The position numbers and the translations under genes were made by a program. Below are positions 1-34,380 of a stretch of DNA of 64,000 nucleotides, one piece after another. Where the stretch lies: assembly GCA_003991915.1 (NCBI GenBank), contig RQTK01000203.1, positions 478,302-542,301 of the forward strand. The letters are read 5' to 3'. Under the pieces are notes generated by a model. The model worked only from the letters and a program-made list of their open reading frames with translations, was not told the DNA's origin and did no database searches. The number at the start of each line of letters is the position of its first letter. The stretch's first letter is position 1. The stretch comes from Elysia chlorotica (Eukaryota > Mollusca > Gastropoda > Plakobranchidae).

Positions 1-1496
1 TTTGGGTTTTTTTTAAATAATGTTTTTACATAGTGTAGGTATAGAAGTATGATAGATGTTTTTATGATTTTATCCATTTGCTAGTATAAATGCCTATTCG
101 ATGCGATTCTCTTTAAAAAATTAAAAAATAAAATAACTACTGTCCAAAATGTGTATTGTATATTAATAGGGCAATAGTTTTATTCAGCTTACCGAAACTG
201 AGATGTTCTCCAGCATTTTGCAATTCAATGTCAACGATTATGACTTAAGTCATATTGTTCCCCTGGCTGTGTAGCAGTTTGTAATATTTCAAGACCGATT
301 CGCAAGATGGCCTAGTTGTTTATAATGAACTTCAAGAGTAACCAGCCATTCAAAAAAAACAACAATCGCGTGGTAATTTGAGTCCAACTTTTTCAAAATG
401 ATTGTAGAGGATTGAGAGTAAAAAGGGTATCAGTTTAAACAATTTCTAATCCTAAGATAATAAAAGGTTTATGAAAAAGAGAAATTGAAAAGTTTTAAAA
501 AGAAATTAAAATTATGACTACTTGCGTTACGATAGTTGTCCTGTAAAAGCTTACTCCGTAACAATTTCTGGGAATTCCTATGAAGTCCAAAGTGCTTGGC
601 TTAAATAGCCTAAATACTGTATTAATGCATCAAAGCCACCAGTATAATGTCACGACGCTGTGCTAATATTTGACATGCTGAAAAAAGAAGAGAAAAAATC
701 TTTCACAGAAAATCATACATTTTTAGGGTATCTCGTTTTGTTGTTGTTAGAAAGATGGAAGACGCTATATTATACAAAAAGTCAACCATTATGATTTTCA
801 TTCATTTAGGCTAAGAAAATTTTAAAATATTAATCTTTGCAAGATTAAATTAAGATTGAACTAATGTAATGATCTTTCAAAACTCTGTCAAGCTCAGTTT
901 TCAGTTACAGTTCTTTCAGACTCTAAAATTCTCTCTTTCCCTTAATACTTTCAAATTTTCATATTTGCCGCAAAAACTCTTCAGAAAAATCTGTCAAATG
1001 CCATCAGTCTTAGGATTTTTATGCGCTTTTCCTCTGCCATGATTCTTTGTTCTCACGTAATGCTTGTCAAAGGAGTTTCCAGAATTTTCATTTTTGCCTT
1101 CAACCAGTCTTTTTATCCCGTTTTTTCGCGCTCTATGATAGGCTGATAACAAAGCTCTCGGGGCTGTATTATTATAGGAAATTTTTTAGCAAAATTAGTT
1201 TCATTTCTGAGCGAGAATGCCAATTAGAACAGGCGCTGGTTCTCCAAGCCTAATGTATTCTGATAACGTGATTAACTCGCCGCCCAAGAGCAACATTTGA
1301 TGAGGAGGAAAGCCTGACAAAATAGCCACAGTTCGTGTTGCCACTGCAGCCGGGCGGGGAGCTAGAAGTGTGTCCGTGAATCTGACTTTCTCGCCTAGTA
1401 GTTTAAAGAACTTAAAAAACCAAAGGGGGGAAAGAAAAAATGAGGAGAAGCCTTGAGTGGTGACACTAGGGCGTTGAAAATTCATGTCCAATTACT

Positions 1497-1498
<2 letters not shown>

Positions 1499-1571
<73 letters not shown>
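1499..1571. repeat. (CT)n microsatellite
   Basis: Near-perfect CT dinucleotide array of about 70 bp, followed to about 1690 by a degenerate pyrimidine-rich tail. Serine/leucine-repeat reading frames across it are artefacts of the array. Confidence 0.95.
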
Positions 1572-1573
<2 letters not shown>

Positions 1574-4500
1574 TTTCCCCCTCTCTCTCGGTCTATCAGC
1601 CTTTATGTCTGTTTCTCTCTCTCTCTCTCTATCTGCTTGTATATTTCCTCCCTCCTCCTATCTATTTTTATCTCCCTCTCTCCATCTTTATTTCTTCTGT
1701 TTTCCTATCCTAAAGTCTGTATTTGCCTATTTCTGATGTCTGTCTAAGGTACTTTGCCTTTTTGTTGACAACTTCTATGTCGATGATTTTTATAACTTTG
1801 ATTTTTTCAATGTATTTTGAATAATCGCCTACGCTGTTTACTTACACATTCTGCTTTGTGTTGCACATCCTTCTTAAACAATAACGTTCTTTTTTTTTTC
1901 CTTTATTCGCCTTTGGGTATGATTTGTTACACCGCTCTCATGGTTCCTAATTATTGCCGATTGATTTTTTAAATCAAAATAGCACAAATACAGCTACAGG
2001 CCAAGGCATTGTAAGTCTTCTAGAGGTTGTTAAAGAGAGCGATTTAGCTTCCTTTGGCGTGGCTAGATCTGTGTGTTCTTGCTTCAGTCTCCGCTTCGCT
2101 GTCCGCATGTCCCAATCGTTTCTGAGGAAGCCAGTCAACATCATTATAATGTCGAATGCGTTTCTAAGTTAAGGCGGATCGTGACAAACCTGCGTTAGAA
2201 GAAAAAAAAAGAAGCAGCAAAGAATAAAAGAGAGAAAAACCAGGGTTTTCAACTTTAAAATTATGAGACGGTGAAGGTAAATTAAAAGAAAAGAAAGACT
2301 TTAATTATGCAACCGTAGATTTTAGTTTACAAAATTCATTATGTGGCTTTTACATAATTTTAATCGATTATATAATGCATAAAATTTAAATAACATATTT
2401 TGTTACAGTGGTGGTAATGTTTATTTTAGTCTAATTATTCGACGTTGTTAAATTGGTGATACATAACAAACAATAACCCATCTGAACGAATGTAGCAATG
2501 ACTGAAGTAGCTGGAAGCTGTCTCTTATAATCTTTTAAACTTACCATCTTTAATTCTACAATAATAGGATCGGGTAGAACGAATATTATGCATGTATAAT
2601 ACAAACATTGGTTGCTGAGGTTGTCCATACAAAGCATGGTTACTACCAAAGTCATACTTTACCCAAACGTTATACATAATGTTTAATTTAGGCACCAGGT
2701 CTTGTTGATATCAAGCCAAATGACATTTTAGTGACATCTTTTTATTGCGGTTGAATATGGCTTTTTATAAAGATGAAAATAAGTATATTTTGTCTTCAAC
2801 AGTACGATTCCAACAGTATTCCATCTCCATCTCTTCTCTCTTCCTCTCTTTCCACCTCTCTCTTTCCAACTTCCCTCTCCGTCATCCTCCCTCTATCTCC
2901 TTTCCGTATATTCCTTTTCGTAAACAATTTCTAATTTTTTTTATATTTAATGATAACTTAATCTTCTTGCTGCGAAGATATTTTACTGTCCAGGAAATCA
3001 ATTTTCTTCGCCTTCCTCTCTTGTCTTGCAAATTACCAGCAGCGAGTTCCGGCGAGCAAAAGCCAGAAGTAATCAGCCTGATTGAAAATAAGGCCGTCGC
3101 TTTCTCCTCAGGCATTACTGTACGCCAGATCTTTATTGGAACCCAACGATACTGCCTTTTAACCATCTACTGAGACATCTTACTTTCTGGATTGGGTCTC
3201 AGTTGAACAAAAGCCCCGCCCCCCTTTTTCTCTTCCCCGGGAATTTAGAAACAACATTTTTGCTCTCAATGGTCGCGTATCTCCATATAAAATGTCTACA
3301 CACATTTGAGTAAACCAACATTTCGACATGGTTTGTTTTAAACTTATTTTTTAAAATCGTGAGAAATAGTATTTACTTTTCAAAGAAAGAAAGGGTTCAA
3401 TACAAACACCATAATTATACTGATGTTGACGGTGTGTCATAAGCATAAAAATAAAATGGGAGTTGAAATTCGCTGTAATCTTGAAGAAAGATAACTATTG
3501 ATTAGTATAACCACTCTGTATAATTTTGAGAAATATTTTAGATGCAGTGGCTGTAACTGCAGCTCTAGAAACCAGATAAATATCAGTAAAAACTGAATGT
3601 CAAGTGGTCGCCTCTCAAAGACGCCTTGTAACATGACAAGGGCCGAGTTTACACTTCCGGGGCAAATCCAGTGTACTTCCGGTCTTCAAAATATGATTCT
3701 TAGGGAGAACTTAATCCTTAAAAAACACACTAATTACATAATTGTGTATGCATATCAAGAGAGTAAAAGATGAGGAAAAATGTTGTAGTTGGGGATGCGG
3801 ACGTGAAAGGGTGTGAAAAAAACATATTTCGTGGGAGCGATAAAATAATGGGCATGCACAGTTCTAAAGAGACATATAATTAACACGAACAATAGCAGTT
3901 TACAAATGCCGTAATGGTCTGACCATATATATATTCTCGTCACGTTGTGAAGCTGTCTTTCGTCTCTCGTTTAAAGTTGGGTCATTCGTGACAAGGCCGC
4001 AGGAAACGTTGTTACCCCTCTATACACTCACTCGCCTTAAAACTAAACAACACAAGACACTATAGAGGATAAGAGAAACCACGTCACAATAAGAGATAGC
4101 TTTGTCGACGTATAGAAATACAGATATAGAGATATAGTTATGGAAGAAAGAGTTAGAGAGCATATATTTATCGAAGACTGACAGATAAAGAGCATATTTA
4201 TATAGAAGACAGACAACACGTATCATGTGCTATTTTTTCTATTTTAGTTTCTTGTTTTATTAGTTTACGTTTAAATGCATACATTGAAATGTGTCTGCAT
4301 TACGGAGTTGCTTTTAATTACCTTTTCTTTCTATTCATCTCTGTAATAAAAAAACTCATCTTAAGTGCATTAAAACTGAACACTTTGCCACCACCCTTTT
4401 CCGTTCAACATTATATTAGTGACCATAATTCACCTTGGTAAGTTAATTTCACGCCTGACAGTACCCATCTGCCTTGTCCTGACCGCTGCATTTGAAAACA

Positions 4501-5789
4501 AAATGTTTTTACAATTTCAAAGAATGAAGAAATGAGCAGTCCATTTCTTCGAAATAAATTTTCACCAGTGAGTCATCTTGTAGTGGATGGCAGCTATGCA
4601 GGACAATTTTTCAAAGATTTTTTTTCTGCCCGTACTCAAGAAAGTTGGCCAACTACGTGCCCCGAGGAAAGGATTCTGTCCTCATTATGTCTCAGAGTTG
4701 TGCTTTACAGCGCACGGCAGTCCCTGGAGAAGCCATTGATCGCCCCAGACATTGGCCATCTCAAGAAGTATTGACATCTGATTACAAACTTAATTACAGT
4801 TTCTAATGATGGAGTAATATGTTTGGTGTCTAAAACTTTTACTATAACAAGACTAAGTGTGATTCTAAACTTAGCAAAAAATGTCGAGTCTTTCATTTGA
4901 TTCATGGGATCACTGTTACAATTTTAAAATCATTCATTTATCTCACTGAAATAACTTGTTAGAAGCATTTTCTGTTATGCATCGATAATCGGTTTCAATC
5001 TATATTAATTTAAATTGCACATTTTCACATGCATTTTACCTAAAAAATTAAAATGAACCGCAGTCAGAATAGAAATAATGTAATGAAATTGATCTGGCAT
5101 GAAGACTCTTCTGTTATAATCTAGGACAGACTATACAAAGAAAATTGGAATAAACACACAGAAGACAGAAAGTGTACAACTCTAACGAGAGCCACTTTAG
5201 CCAAAAGAATCAGACAGGCACTCAAAGAGAGGAAAAATGATAAAAAGTTGGAAATGGAGAGAAAGAAGAGAAAACAGAATGATTGGTGTGAAGGGTCCGT
5301 CTATGGCGTAACATCGAGGCGACCCGTCTATCCCAGGACGGGCCGGGCAGGGGAGTGAGAGTGAGTACTCGTGGGCCCAGCACCCAATTGAACGACTCGG
5401 TTCATGCCAGACCGACGTGGCCCGCCTGTCCCCGCCAGAGAGACCAGTTGACAAATCCACCCTTGTCACCCTCTCGATGCTAGGCCTTAACCTCGATATC
5501 TCTCCCTTCACGTAGCTCCCCGTCCTCTCCACCTTCTCTGCATTCTCATCTCCTCTGGATTATTTCGAGCTGCATCGTTTTGAGTTTGGCATTCTTCATT
5601 TCCGTTACATTTCTGTCTTTCTGTGTGCCAGCTTTCCATAAATCTTACTTCTCTAAATAATGTACTTTTGAAAATGTTTTGAACAATTCCTCATGCAAAT
5701 GCCATATTAAAGGGCGCGCACATTTTCTTCTTAAGCCTGTTTCTTTCACAGCTACCAAGATAAAGTGAGACGCACTTATGTGGCTTATC

Positions 5790-6004
5790 AACGAAAGCCT
5801 CAAAACTGTGCAGTGCTTATTTGACTCAATAACCTAATAGGTGTTGTCAAAGAAGACTATTGTTTTCCTGAAGTATTTAAATGTCATCGCTATGTGATCG
5901 GCATGACACTCAGTGTAAAGTTTGTATAGAAGGTGGGGTTTTAAAGCAATGTTGGCTCTCCTTCATCAACACTATTCTATTTATCGCTGACGTAACATAT
6001 TTTA
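5790..6004 (+). repeat. Dispersed repeat, copy 1 of an inverted pair
   Basis: This segment matches the reverse complement of 7985-8240. The best core (about 5885-5965) contains TATGTGATCGGCATGACACT, against TATGTGATCAGCACGACACT in the other copy, and a shared GAAGGTGGGGTTT block. Similarity extends through AATAGGTGTTGTCA at the 5' side and AACATATTTTA-like sequence at the 3' side. No open reading frame is associated. It is probably a short non-autonomous mobile element or old SINE; the family was not recognised. Confidence 0.7.
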
Positions 6005-6630
6005 CCTGATTATTATGTTGATTGAGTTTTATATCAATGTCAATTTTCAATCAAAGATGCCTCAACACATAATTGGTTTGGATCACAAACGTGGGAAGTG
6101 AAGCAGGTTTCTAAGTGTGGACACCAATGACACTGGAGAATTATCTTCATTCCAAAACTAATACGAGAAAATGAAATTGGATCACGAATCACTTCTTTGC
6201 TTCCAGCTCGGGTGACAATTATGTGACAGTATTACTCTGTATTTTTTTGCTATAAAAAGGAGAGACATATCTAAGCTTTTCGATATTATACCAATGAGTG
6301 GATGGCCTCAAAATAGTAATTTTTTTCTTTTAAAAAATTGAAAAAAATGTTGCCTGAAACCTTTTTAGGGGGAGATAATACAATGGTTTTTGCGTAACCT
6401 TTGAGATACCACCGTAAACTTTGCAGATTTTAAGGTATGTTGTAGTTTCATTGTAGGATCAGACCAATCACTTTGACTACTTCATTTTTATAATACATAT
6501 AATGTACTCGCGTCTCCGGGTTGTACCTAGACCCGTCGTCAAACGGACTGCACAGAAAATTCCTGATCCGAACTTTCGTTTCCCAAAGTTTGCTTTGTGG
6601 TCGAACTCCGTTCACTCCTTCTCTTTTTGT

Positions 6631-6730
6631 CTTTCTGTCTGTCTGTCTGTTTTTATATCTGTCTGTCTCTCTGTCTGTCTCTCTCCTTATATATATATAT
6701 ATGTTTGTGTGTGTGTGTGTGTGTTTCTCT
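6631..6730. repeat. Compound (TGTC)n/(TA)n/(TG)n microsatellite
   Basis: Interrupted TGTC tetramers run directly into TA dinucleotides and then TG dinucleotides. No gene is associated. Confidence 0.9.
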
Positions 6731-7984
6731 CTGTTTTTTTTTTGTATTATATTGTCTAAATTGCTGTTTTTTTATATTTTTTCATCCTGCATGATTTTTT
6801 TAAAAAGTTATGTGTCTTTTCAAACTCATTGCACCTTTTTTTTACCCTCCTTGTAGTCCCATGTCTTTATAAACTTTGCACACTGACTGTTCGATCAATT
6901 TTCTTTTCAAATGTTTGTGTTTAACTAAAACTGATACCCAAAGCTTTAATAAAAAGTGATTTTACATGCTTCTGGCTTGTCTTGTACACGTTTTTTTAAA
7001 CCAAAGAGTTTTAAAATAAAGTACGTGTTTCAGTCGTTATTTTTGGAATCTTCTGTAAGATTTATTGAAGTTATTTGGGAGACACTGATACGAAGCGCGA
7101 CCAGAGAAAGCTATAGTCATATGTGCATTTTAAATTTAAAAAAAATAACTTTAACGTCAGCAGCTGTATCTCATAATGTATAACATATATGGGATATAAC
7201 CTGCGAATTTAATATCATAACAAGCAGTAACCGTCCACTTGATGGATTAATAAAGGACTATCTGATCTGATACTTGCGTCATTGTGCGCCACTTTCTTTT
7301 CTTGCGCAGTTAGTGGAAAGGTTAGGCGAAAACCAGGGTTATAACAATAACGTCGATCATGACTTAACGATCTCTTTGTTGTGTTATTTTACAATCGCTG
7401 AAATAGTTTGTGAAAGAGGAAAAGAGAAACACGTTAAATGCTTTGCCAAAACAAAACTTTTGTACTTATGTAAAGTATACTTATTATAGGTAGTGGAAAG
7501 CAGCGGCTGTATAACATTGGGAAACTTTCTCAGTTTGACGTAAAATCAAGAGACATTACAAAGGGTGTAAAAGAAATGTTGCTATGTCATTGCAGCATAA
7601 GGGAATGGTATTATAAATGTACAATATCTATTTATTTGTCACGATTAGATAATAATCATCTTATTACATTAGTTTTTAATTCATACAAAATAATATTTAA
7701 AGTGTACACTATTTCGAGTTGAAAGTGTTTGATGATTAAGGAGAATTGCCCATAAAGGTATCACGGGTAATACAGACTTGTGTTTTCCTCAACAACAAAG
7801 CAATTTTCAACATCTGAGACTAAAATTGCACGGATCAAAATGTTTATTAGATTATATGCGCCATAGATCAATTGTAGTTTATTGCTACAATTTGTTTCTC
7901 AATCACAAAACTACGAATGATAGTGGCACACTATGTAATTTCATACAATTAGAAAATTATGCTGTCAGTTCAACTTGGAACCCT

Positions 7985-8240
7985 AAAATATATTACAAGA
8001 GTGATAAATAGATATTATAGAGGAAGGGAAGCCAGCATTGCTTTGAAACCCCACCTTCGAAAAAAACTGAGTGTCGTGCTGATCACATAGTGATGACATT
8101 TAATTCAGGGAAACAGGAGCCTCCTTAGATCGATACACAATTTCAAATAATGATTTATTTCAAGGGTGAATAGTTATTTTCTCGATGACAACACCTATTT
8201 GGTTCTTGGGTCGGATTAGCAAAACACCCTTATTTTGATA
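7985..8240 (-). repeat. Dispersed repeat, copy 2 of an inverted pair
   Basis: Reverse-complement counterpart of 5790-6004, with an extra ~60 bp segment (about 8125-8185) between the two conserved parts. The conserved parts are GACAACACCTATTT near 8188-8201 and the CTGAGTGTCGTGCTGATCACA block near 8068-8088. Divergence by point changes and an indel indicates old independent copies, not an assembly duplication. Confidence 0.7.
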
Positions 8241-9381
8241 TACCCAACAAGTTAAGATATAATAAATATATCTTACTTTCAAAGATCAAGAATTAGAGAA
8301 AATGTCGAGTTCGTGCACAAACAAATCCATGACTATGACTTCGACACACCTGCGGTGGTTTGCATGATTTTGAAAAAGTTTTAGAGTTGGATAATTTGGC
8401 AAGACGTGTCTTGATAATTGCGCCTTGCTAACATTTGCTACAGCCACAGAACCCGTTTCTGCAAATTGATGAGATATTCTCTGTTTTTAAATATATAATG
8501 TTTTACTCCTTGCCTTTTTATGTGTAACGCCAAAGTGTGATATCTTAATCGATTTTGGAAGTAAATTTGTACCTGTTTATTTTACCTCGATTCACATTTG
8601 AATAAACCTCATGACCAATTTTGTTTAATCGCCAGCAAGTTTCATTCAATAGAATGAAGTGCTTGAAAGAATTTAATGTAAACCACTTATATATTTCAAG
8701 AATCACTGCTCAATTTGGTCTGTATGAGCCATAAGTAAATGTGCTTATAGTATTGGTTTTGATTGAACAACTTTCATAACGTCGCGCCTCGTTTTCACCC
8801 ATTCCTTTCATAATGCAAAAGCAAACTTTATAATTCTCAATATTTTCCTAAAGAGTAAACATAAAAATAAAAAAAAACATAGCTAGTCTAAACTTTTCAG
8901 TTGGAAATCCGGGGTCTAATGGATGTTTTGGCAACCGGGTCAATAAATCTTAGGAATCCCAGGAAAATAATCCCAGAGAAAATCTCTTGGTGTGCCATGG
9001 AAAGCTGTCACCGCCAGGTCGGGGTCTTCACGAACTATATAAAGGCCGTGGGGATAAGATAAAATGTCTTGAACAAAGATCTTTATCGACTGTTCTGAGT
9101 GTTATTACTGATTTGGTTTGGAAAAATACATTTATGAAAATATTTATTTATTTAATTATTTATTTATTAGAAATAACTGTTCCAAATCTTCTATCTTAGT
9201 TACAAAGAGGGTACATAGTCTTATGAAGCTGAAATGCATACTCAGTACTAATAATATTAATTATTAATCTGACTACGGCAGTAAGGTAAATCGTTTACGT
9301 GTTTAACGTAAAGTTTTGTGGGTTTTTATAGATTGTATCGTATTACATATACTTTGTTGTGTGCACAGTCTTTTACATATG

Positions 9382-9600
<219 letters not shown>

Positions 9601-9892
9601 ATCTTAAAAACCGTAGCGCAAGCTAGTTTGCTTTTTCAACTAAATAGGTAGCCCAGGTTTTAGTGTGATTTTCTGGGGAAACTTCAAGTTACTTGCCAGC
9701 ACGAAGCTTCAGCCCAGGGACCAATGATTGGCTTTGTTACGGCCTCTTTCCCTGAGCTTATTTGGTCAGCTAGTATACTCAACAGTCTCATTACAAATGC
9801 TCTACAAGGGCTTTTTTATCAGAATGAGTATTATCTGAAACACAAGGAAATATGAAAAGAACAACTTTTTTATAGTTGTAACAATAACCAAG

Positions 9893-9917
9893 NNNNNNNN
9901 NNNNNNNNNNNNNNNNN
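9893..9917. other. Assembly gap (25 N)
   Basis: A run of N. The flanking sequence is AT-rich spacer, so no gene is visibly interrupted. Confidence 0.99.
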
Positions 9918-10084
9918 ATTATGATGCTTAAAGTCTGCATATTTTTTTTTAATACAGGCGTTTATTGCAAATCCACATCAAAACTCTTCCAAAAGGGAAA
10001 AAATGAATTATTTGATTACTCCAAATTTCCTCCTTTTTAAAAAAAGAAATTCTTACTTGTGACGGATTATGCCAATGTAATCCA

Positions 10085-10243
<159 letters not shown>

Positions 10244-10739
10244 ATTTCTCACATTATCTTTCTCTTTATGTGCCCGCCTGTTTATAATAATTATCTAACT
10301 TTTATTAACCTGGCTGTTCTCCAACCTACCAATTGACAGTTCAATGTTTTTTTTTTTTTCTTTTTAATTTTTGTGTGTTACTCTTATTGAGTTAAAGTTA
10401 CAAAGTGAAATCATTTTATTTGTCATTCCAGAATTTCTCCTCACACCTCCATATCTCCATTCTCTTCTATGTCCTAGATGCAGCTCTGTAAATCCCCTTT
10501 ACTCGCTCCGCATTTTCAAACCCCAAGACTGCCTGTAGCCGTGAGTCCCAGGCTTTAGCTCTAATGAGTAGACGTGGCACCCACTGAGCCCAGGGCTCCG
10601 AGCCCCTGGATGTCTAAACGACCCAATTATAGTACAAGGTCCTTCTCCTCGCAGCCTCCCTTGTTGGCGAGAGGGAAATGTGAGCCCCAGGATATGGGAA
10701 TGCTTAGAATGAACACACGGGAGCGAGCGAACGAGCGAG

Positions 10740-10740
<1 letters not shown>

Positions 10741-10838
<98 letters not shown>

Positions 10839-10866
10839 AAGAGAGAGAGAGAGAGATAGAGAGAAA
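10741..10866. repeat. (GA)n microsatellite
   Basis: A long GA array with a few interruptions near the right end. It follows a GC-richer unique stretch (about 10490-10740) for which no product was recognised. Confidence 0.95.
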
Positions 10867-11977
10867 GTGAGAGACGAGCAGTGAGGGTGGACCCCCCCCC
10901 CAGAGAAACAGCCAAAAAGGTATAATTATGGTGATTCAGAATGGGATGGAGGAGTAAGGAACAGTTTGGAGGAACAGCAAGAATCGATTGAGAGTTATTA
11001 AAAAAAAATAAAGCCATTATGGTATACTTTAACCACTCACAGTTGTAATGAGACAATGCTTTTTCTAACCGATAAAACATAGTCTGATATGCCCTCACAT
11101 GTAACTATGCAGATCTAAATGACACCAAATTGTTTCTTCTTATTTTTTTTACCAAAACAAACCTGGATCAACAAAAGCAATGAATATGTATGTCAATGTT
11201 ATATAATTTTCCTTGGTTTTTAAGCAGTTATCGCGCCATTTTGCAATCTTTTTTTATTTGTGTGAGTGTACGCGCGCGCGTGTGTGTTTGTGCCTGGGGA
11301 CGGAAAGAAATTCATTATAACATCGGTATGGTAATTCGACGAATGTATTGACGTTTGATATGTATATAACGTAGTGAAAGAAAAAAATCTCAAAAGTCTA
11401 ATTTCCATTCCAAGGAAGAAGCTCTTTTCGTTCAGTTTGTAAAAGCAAATGCCTCTATAGAATCTCGGGAGACGAAGCAAATAAGTAGATTTAAGCCCTC
11501 CGCGGTCTGCGCCCTCGTCTCGTAGGAATGGAAACATGGCCACCTTTCTTCATCCGGAGGCGCGCGCATTCCTCCTGTATCGGCAGCCAATCAAAGTGCG
11601 TCAATCAGGGAAGATGTATTCACGTCTCCCGAGGGCTGGAAAATCTGTGAAAATGATGCCAGCAAGGCTTGAATTAGCTTGCCTTGTGTCCAAGGATTTG
11701 GGTATAAGCTCAAGGAAAAATCGGGAAATGGAGATAAAGAGATGTGTCAGGAATTATCTGGCTTCTGGGACGTTATAAAAATATAACATGCACTGGTAAC
11801 GATAATGAGACGGATTTGTGGAGAAAACGAAAAGGGTAGATATAGAGGAAGGGAGGCAAAGAGAGTTAGGCACCAAAAACCTATGGTGTGGCATTTTAAG
11901 GTTATTAAAAGAGAAAGAACAACGTTTTGAAAAGATCACTTATTGTACATATTATTCAATAAAGAGAAGAAAGAGAT

Positions 11978-12166
<189 letters not shown>

Positions 12167-13288
12167 TGTGGGAGAGTGAATCTGTTTAAAAAACCAACCT
12201 TACTCTTAACTGACACTTTTACCTGGGCTCTTATAATAGAATGTTAATGCTTTTAATTTTGTATGGCTCCTTTTCTTGAAGAATTTTTATGGTTTTCTTT
12301 GTGCAACTTGAATAGGAAACAGTAAATAAATATCTTCTCTTTGTTGGAAATCTCCTTTGTTCTGTTGGAATAAATCATACCACCGCCATTCTGTAATGTT
12401 TCGATTTCTGCATCCTTAGAGGTCAAGAAGATGACGAAAAACTTAAGAACCGCTAGACTTGCGATTTTTTATTTCCCACAAACGCTCCTCATTGTATCCT
12501 CTTTCTTAAGCGTATGTACGTAAAGCTATGCCGACTTTAACAGAATCTATGTAACCCCTTAAGGAAACTTAAGATAATTATCCCCATAGATGTGTTGGAA
12601 GTCACCGTGCGTTGTGCTTTCTCCTAGTTGAGCTGTTTAGGATTTCTGTCTGTTTGGGTGTAATCATCTACTGCTCGCAAGTAAACCAAATTATGCGGTA
12701 ACTCTAAACGCTCGACCTTTGTGTGCCCTCGTTATGCAGGAAGATCAAATTACCCCTGAATTTACAGGAGTAATCATCGAGAAACAGACTGGTGCTTTCG
12801 CTAGTTAGGCGTCCCATGTGTTTACCTAAGAATCTTATGCAAGGGGGAAGAGGGATTGGTCAATCCTGGAACTTTTTTCTCTTCTATTCCTTTTTTTAAA
12901 GATATACCGATGGTATTTTCTTATTTAGAGGGTTTGAAAGAGAGGGAAGGGGGATAAAAAAAGAAACAAAGAGGGAAACATGGAGAGCAAGAGTCGGGGA
13001 AAGTAAGAAACGGGTATATGAATTCTTACAAAATACAAAATGTATAGCTGAGCATGCAATTTTACAAAGATTTTTAAACCATCAACCATAGGCAAAGCAA
13101 AGAAGGCACGCTTCTCACCTCACGTCGTAGCAATCAATACGAAATTGTTTTATCCAACTTTGTTAGTTTCTGTGTCTTATCGATTCGTCAAAAAATTTCA
13201 AAATGCATTGTTTGCCGTAAAACTCACGATGCTCCTTTGTCCACACAAAAAGCTGCAACCAATTGTTCCCTCTTTGTGCCCTCTTCAG

Positions 13289-32905
<19,617 letters not shown>

Positions 32906-34026
32906 TAGACGAAAGAGTTTCAGGAAAGAGTTTTAATAGACAAAATATAGTCAGCCTTCGGTGAAAAGAACCTTAAAGAAGAAACATACTCTTCTGATCT
33001 GGTTACAGATGTCTAAGCAAGTCTTAGATATGCCGATTCCTTTGATATAGGGATAAACAATGCTTTCTAAGCCCATGTGCGTTGTTAGCTTGTTGATCCA
33101 GGCTATTGTAAAGTATTGCAGACCGTTATTGTTCTCAGTGTTGTTATGCCGCTGTTATTTGTTCTGTTACCTTCGCTTGTTAAAACAGGCATTGGGAATC
33201 AAGGACTTGATTCACTTGTCTGATGAAGATTTTATAGGCCCTGTTGCTTGCCCATTTGCCTCAAAAGGTCCATGTTTATTCTTACTAGCAGCCATCAAAA
33301 TCATTTCACACGCACATCTGATGTAAAAAAAAAAGTTTTGTATTTCCTTATGCCTGTCTGACAATGAACGTCGTCAAAGTCCACAAAGGAAAAAAAATCA
33401 CAATGGTGCTTAGATAGGCCTATATTTTTTGTCAAGCTTATAAAATCCAGTCATTTATTTATTTAAATTGTCCAGAATAGGAGCTTATGAAGCTAGTCAT
33501 ATTTTTTTCAATAAGGCTTTTAAACTATAAAGGATTCATAAGTGGCATTCCATAGAAAGGTAAACTTATATGAGAGCTAAGATTTATAGATATAAAAAAA
33601 ATATTATAAAGATTCAGAGGGGTGTGTTTTTGCTACCAGCCACATTGAGTTTCTAAAAAAATTCTGAATGAAAATTTTCTGAATCTGTGCACTTAAAAGG
33701 GCCTTTACTTAACTAATCTTTTAAAGAGTAAAAGAACACATTAAATCTCCTATTTTTTGTCCAATAAAATATTGACAAAGTAAAAATCTTTTCTTAGTTT
33801 ATAGGAATTTAAACACACGAAGATTCCAGTCCATTACCTCTTCTATAAAATTATAAAAGTATACCTTTAATTTAGAAGATATTTGAAAACAAAGTAATTA
33901 TTCAATATCCCTGTATTATCTTTGGCAAATATAATTATTGTTTTATGTTGAAATTTTAGGTCAGTCATAATTCGTATTATTTTTACCAAAATTTGTCGAT
34001 ACTAATATAACAATAGATTACATAAA

Positions 34027-34380
<354 letters not shown>

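Noticed and set aside
9030-9070. TATATAAAGG motif with a GC-rich flank, possible core promoter
   Set aside because: No exon, start codon with a usable frame, or downstream gene can be tied to it; the nearby ATG stops after two codons.
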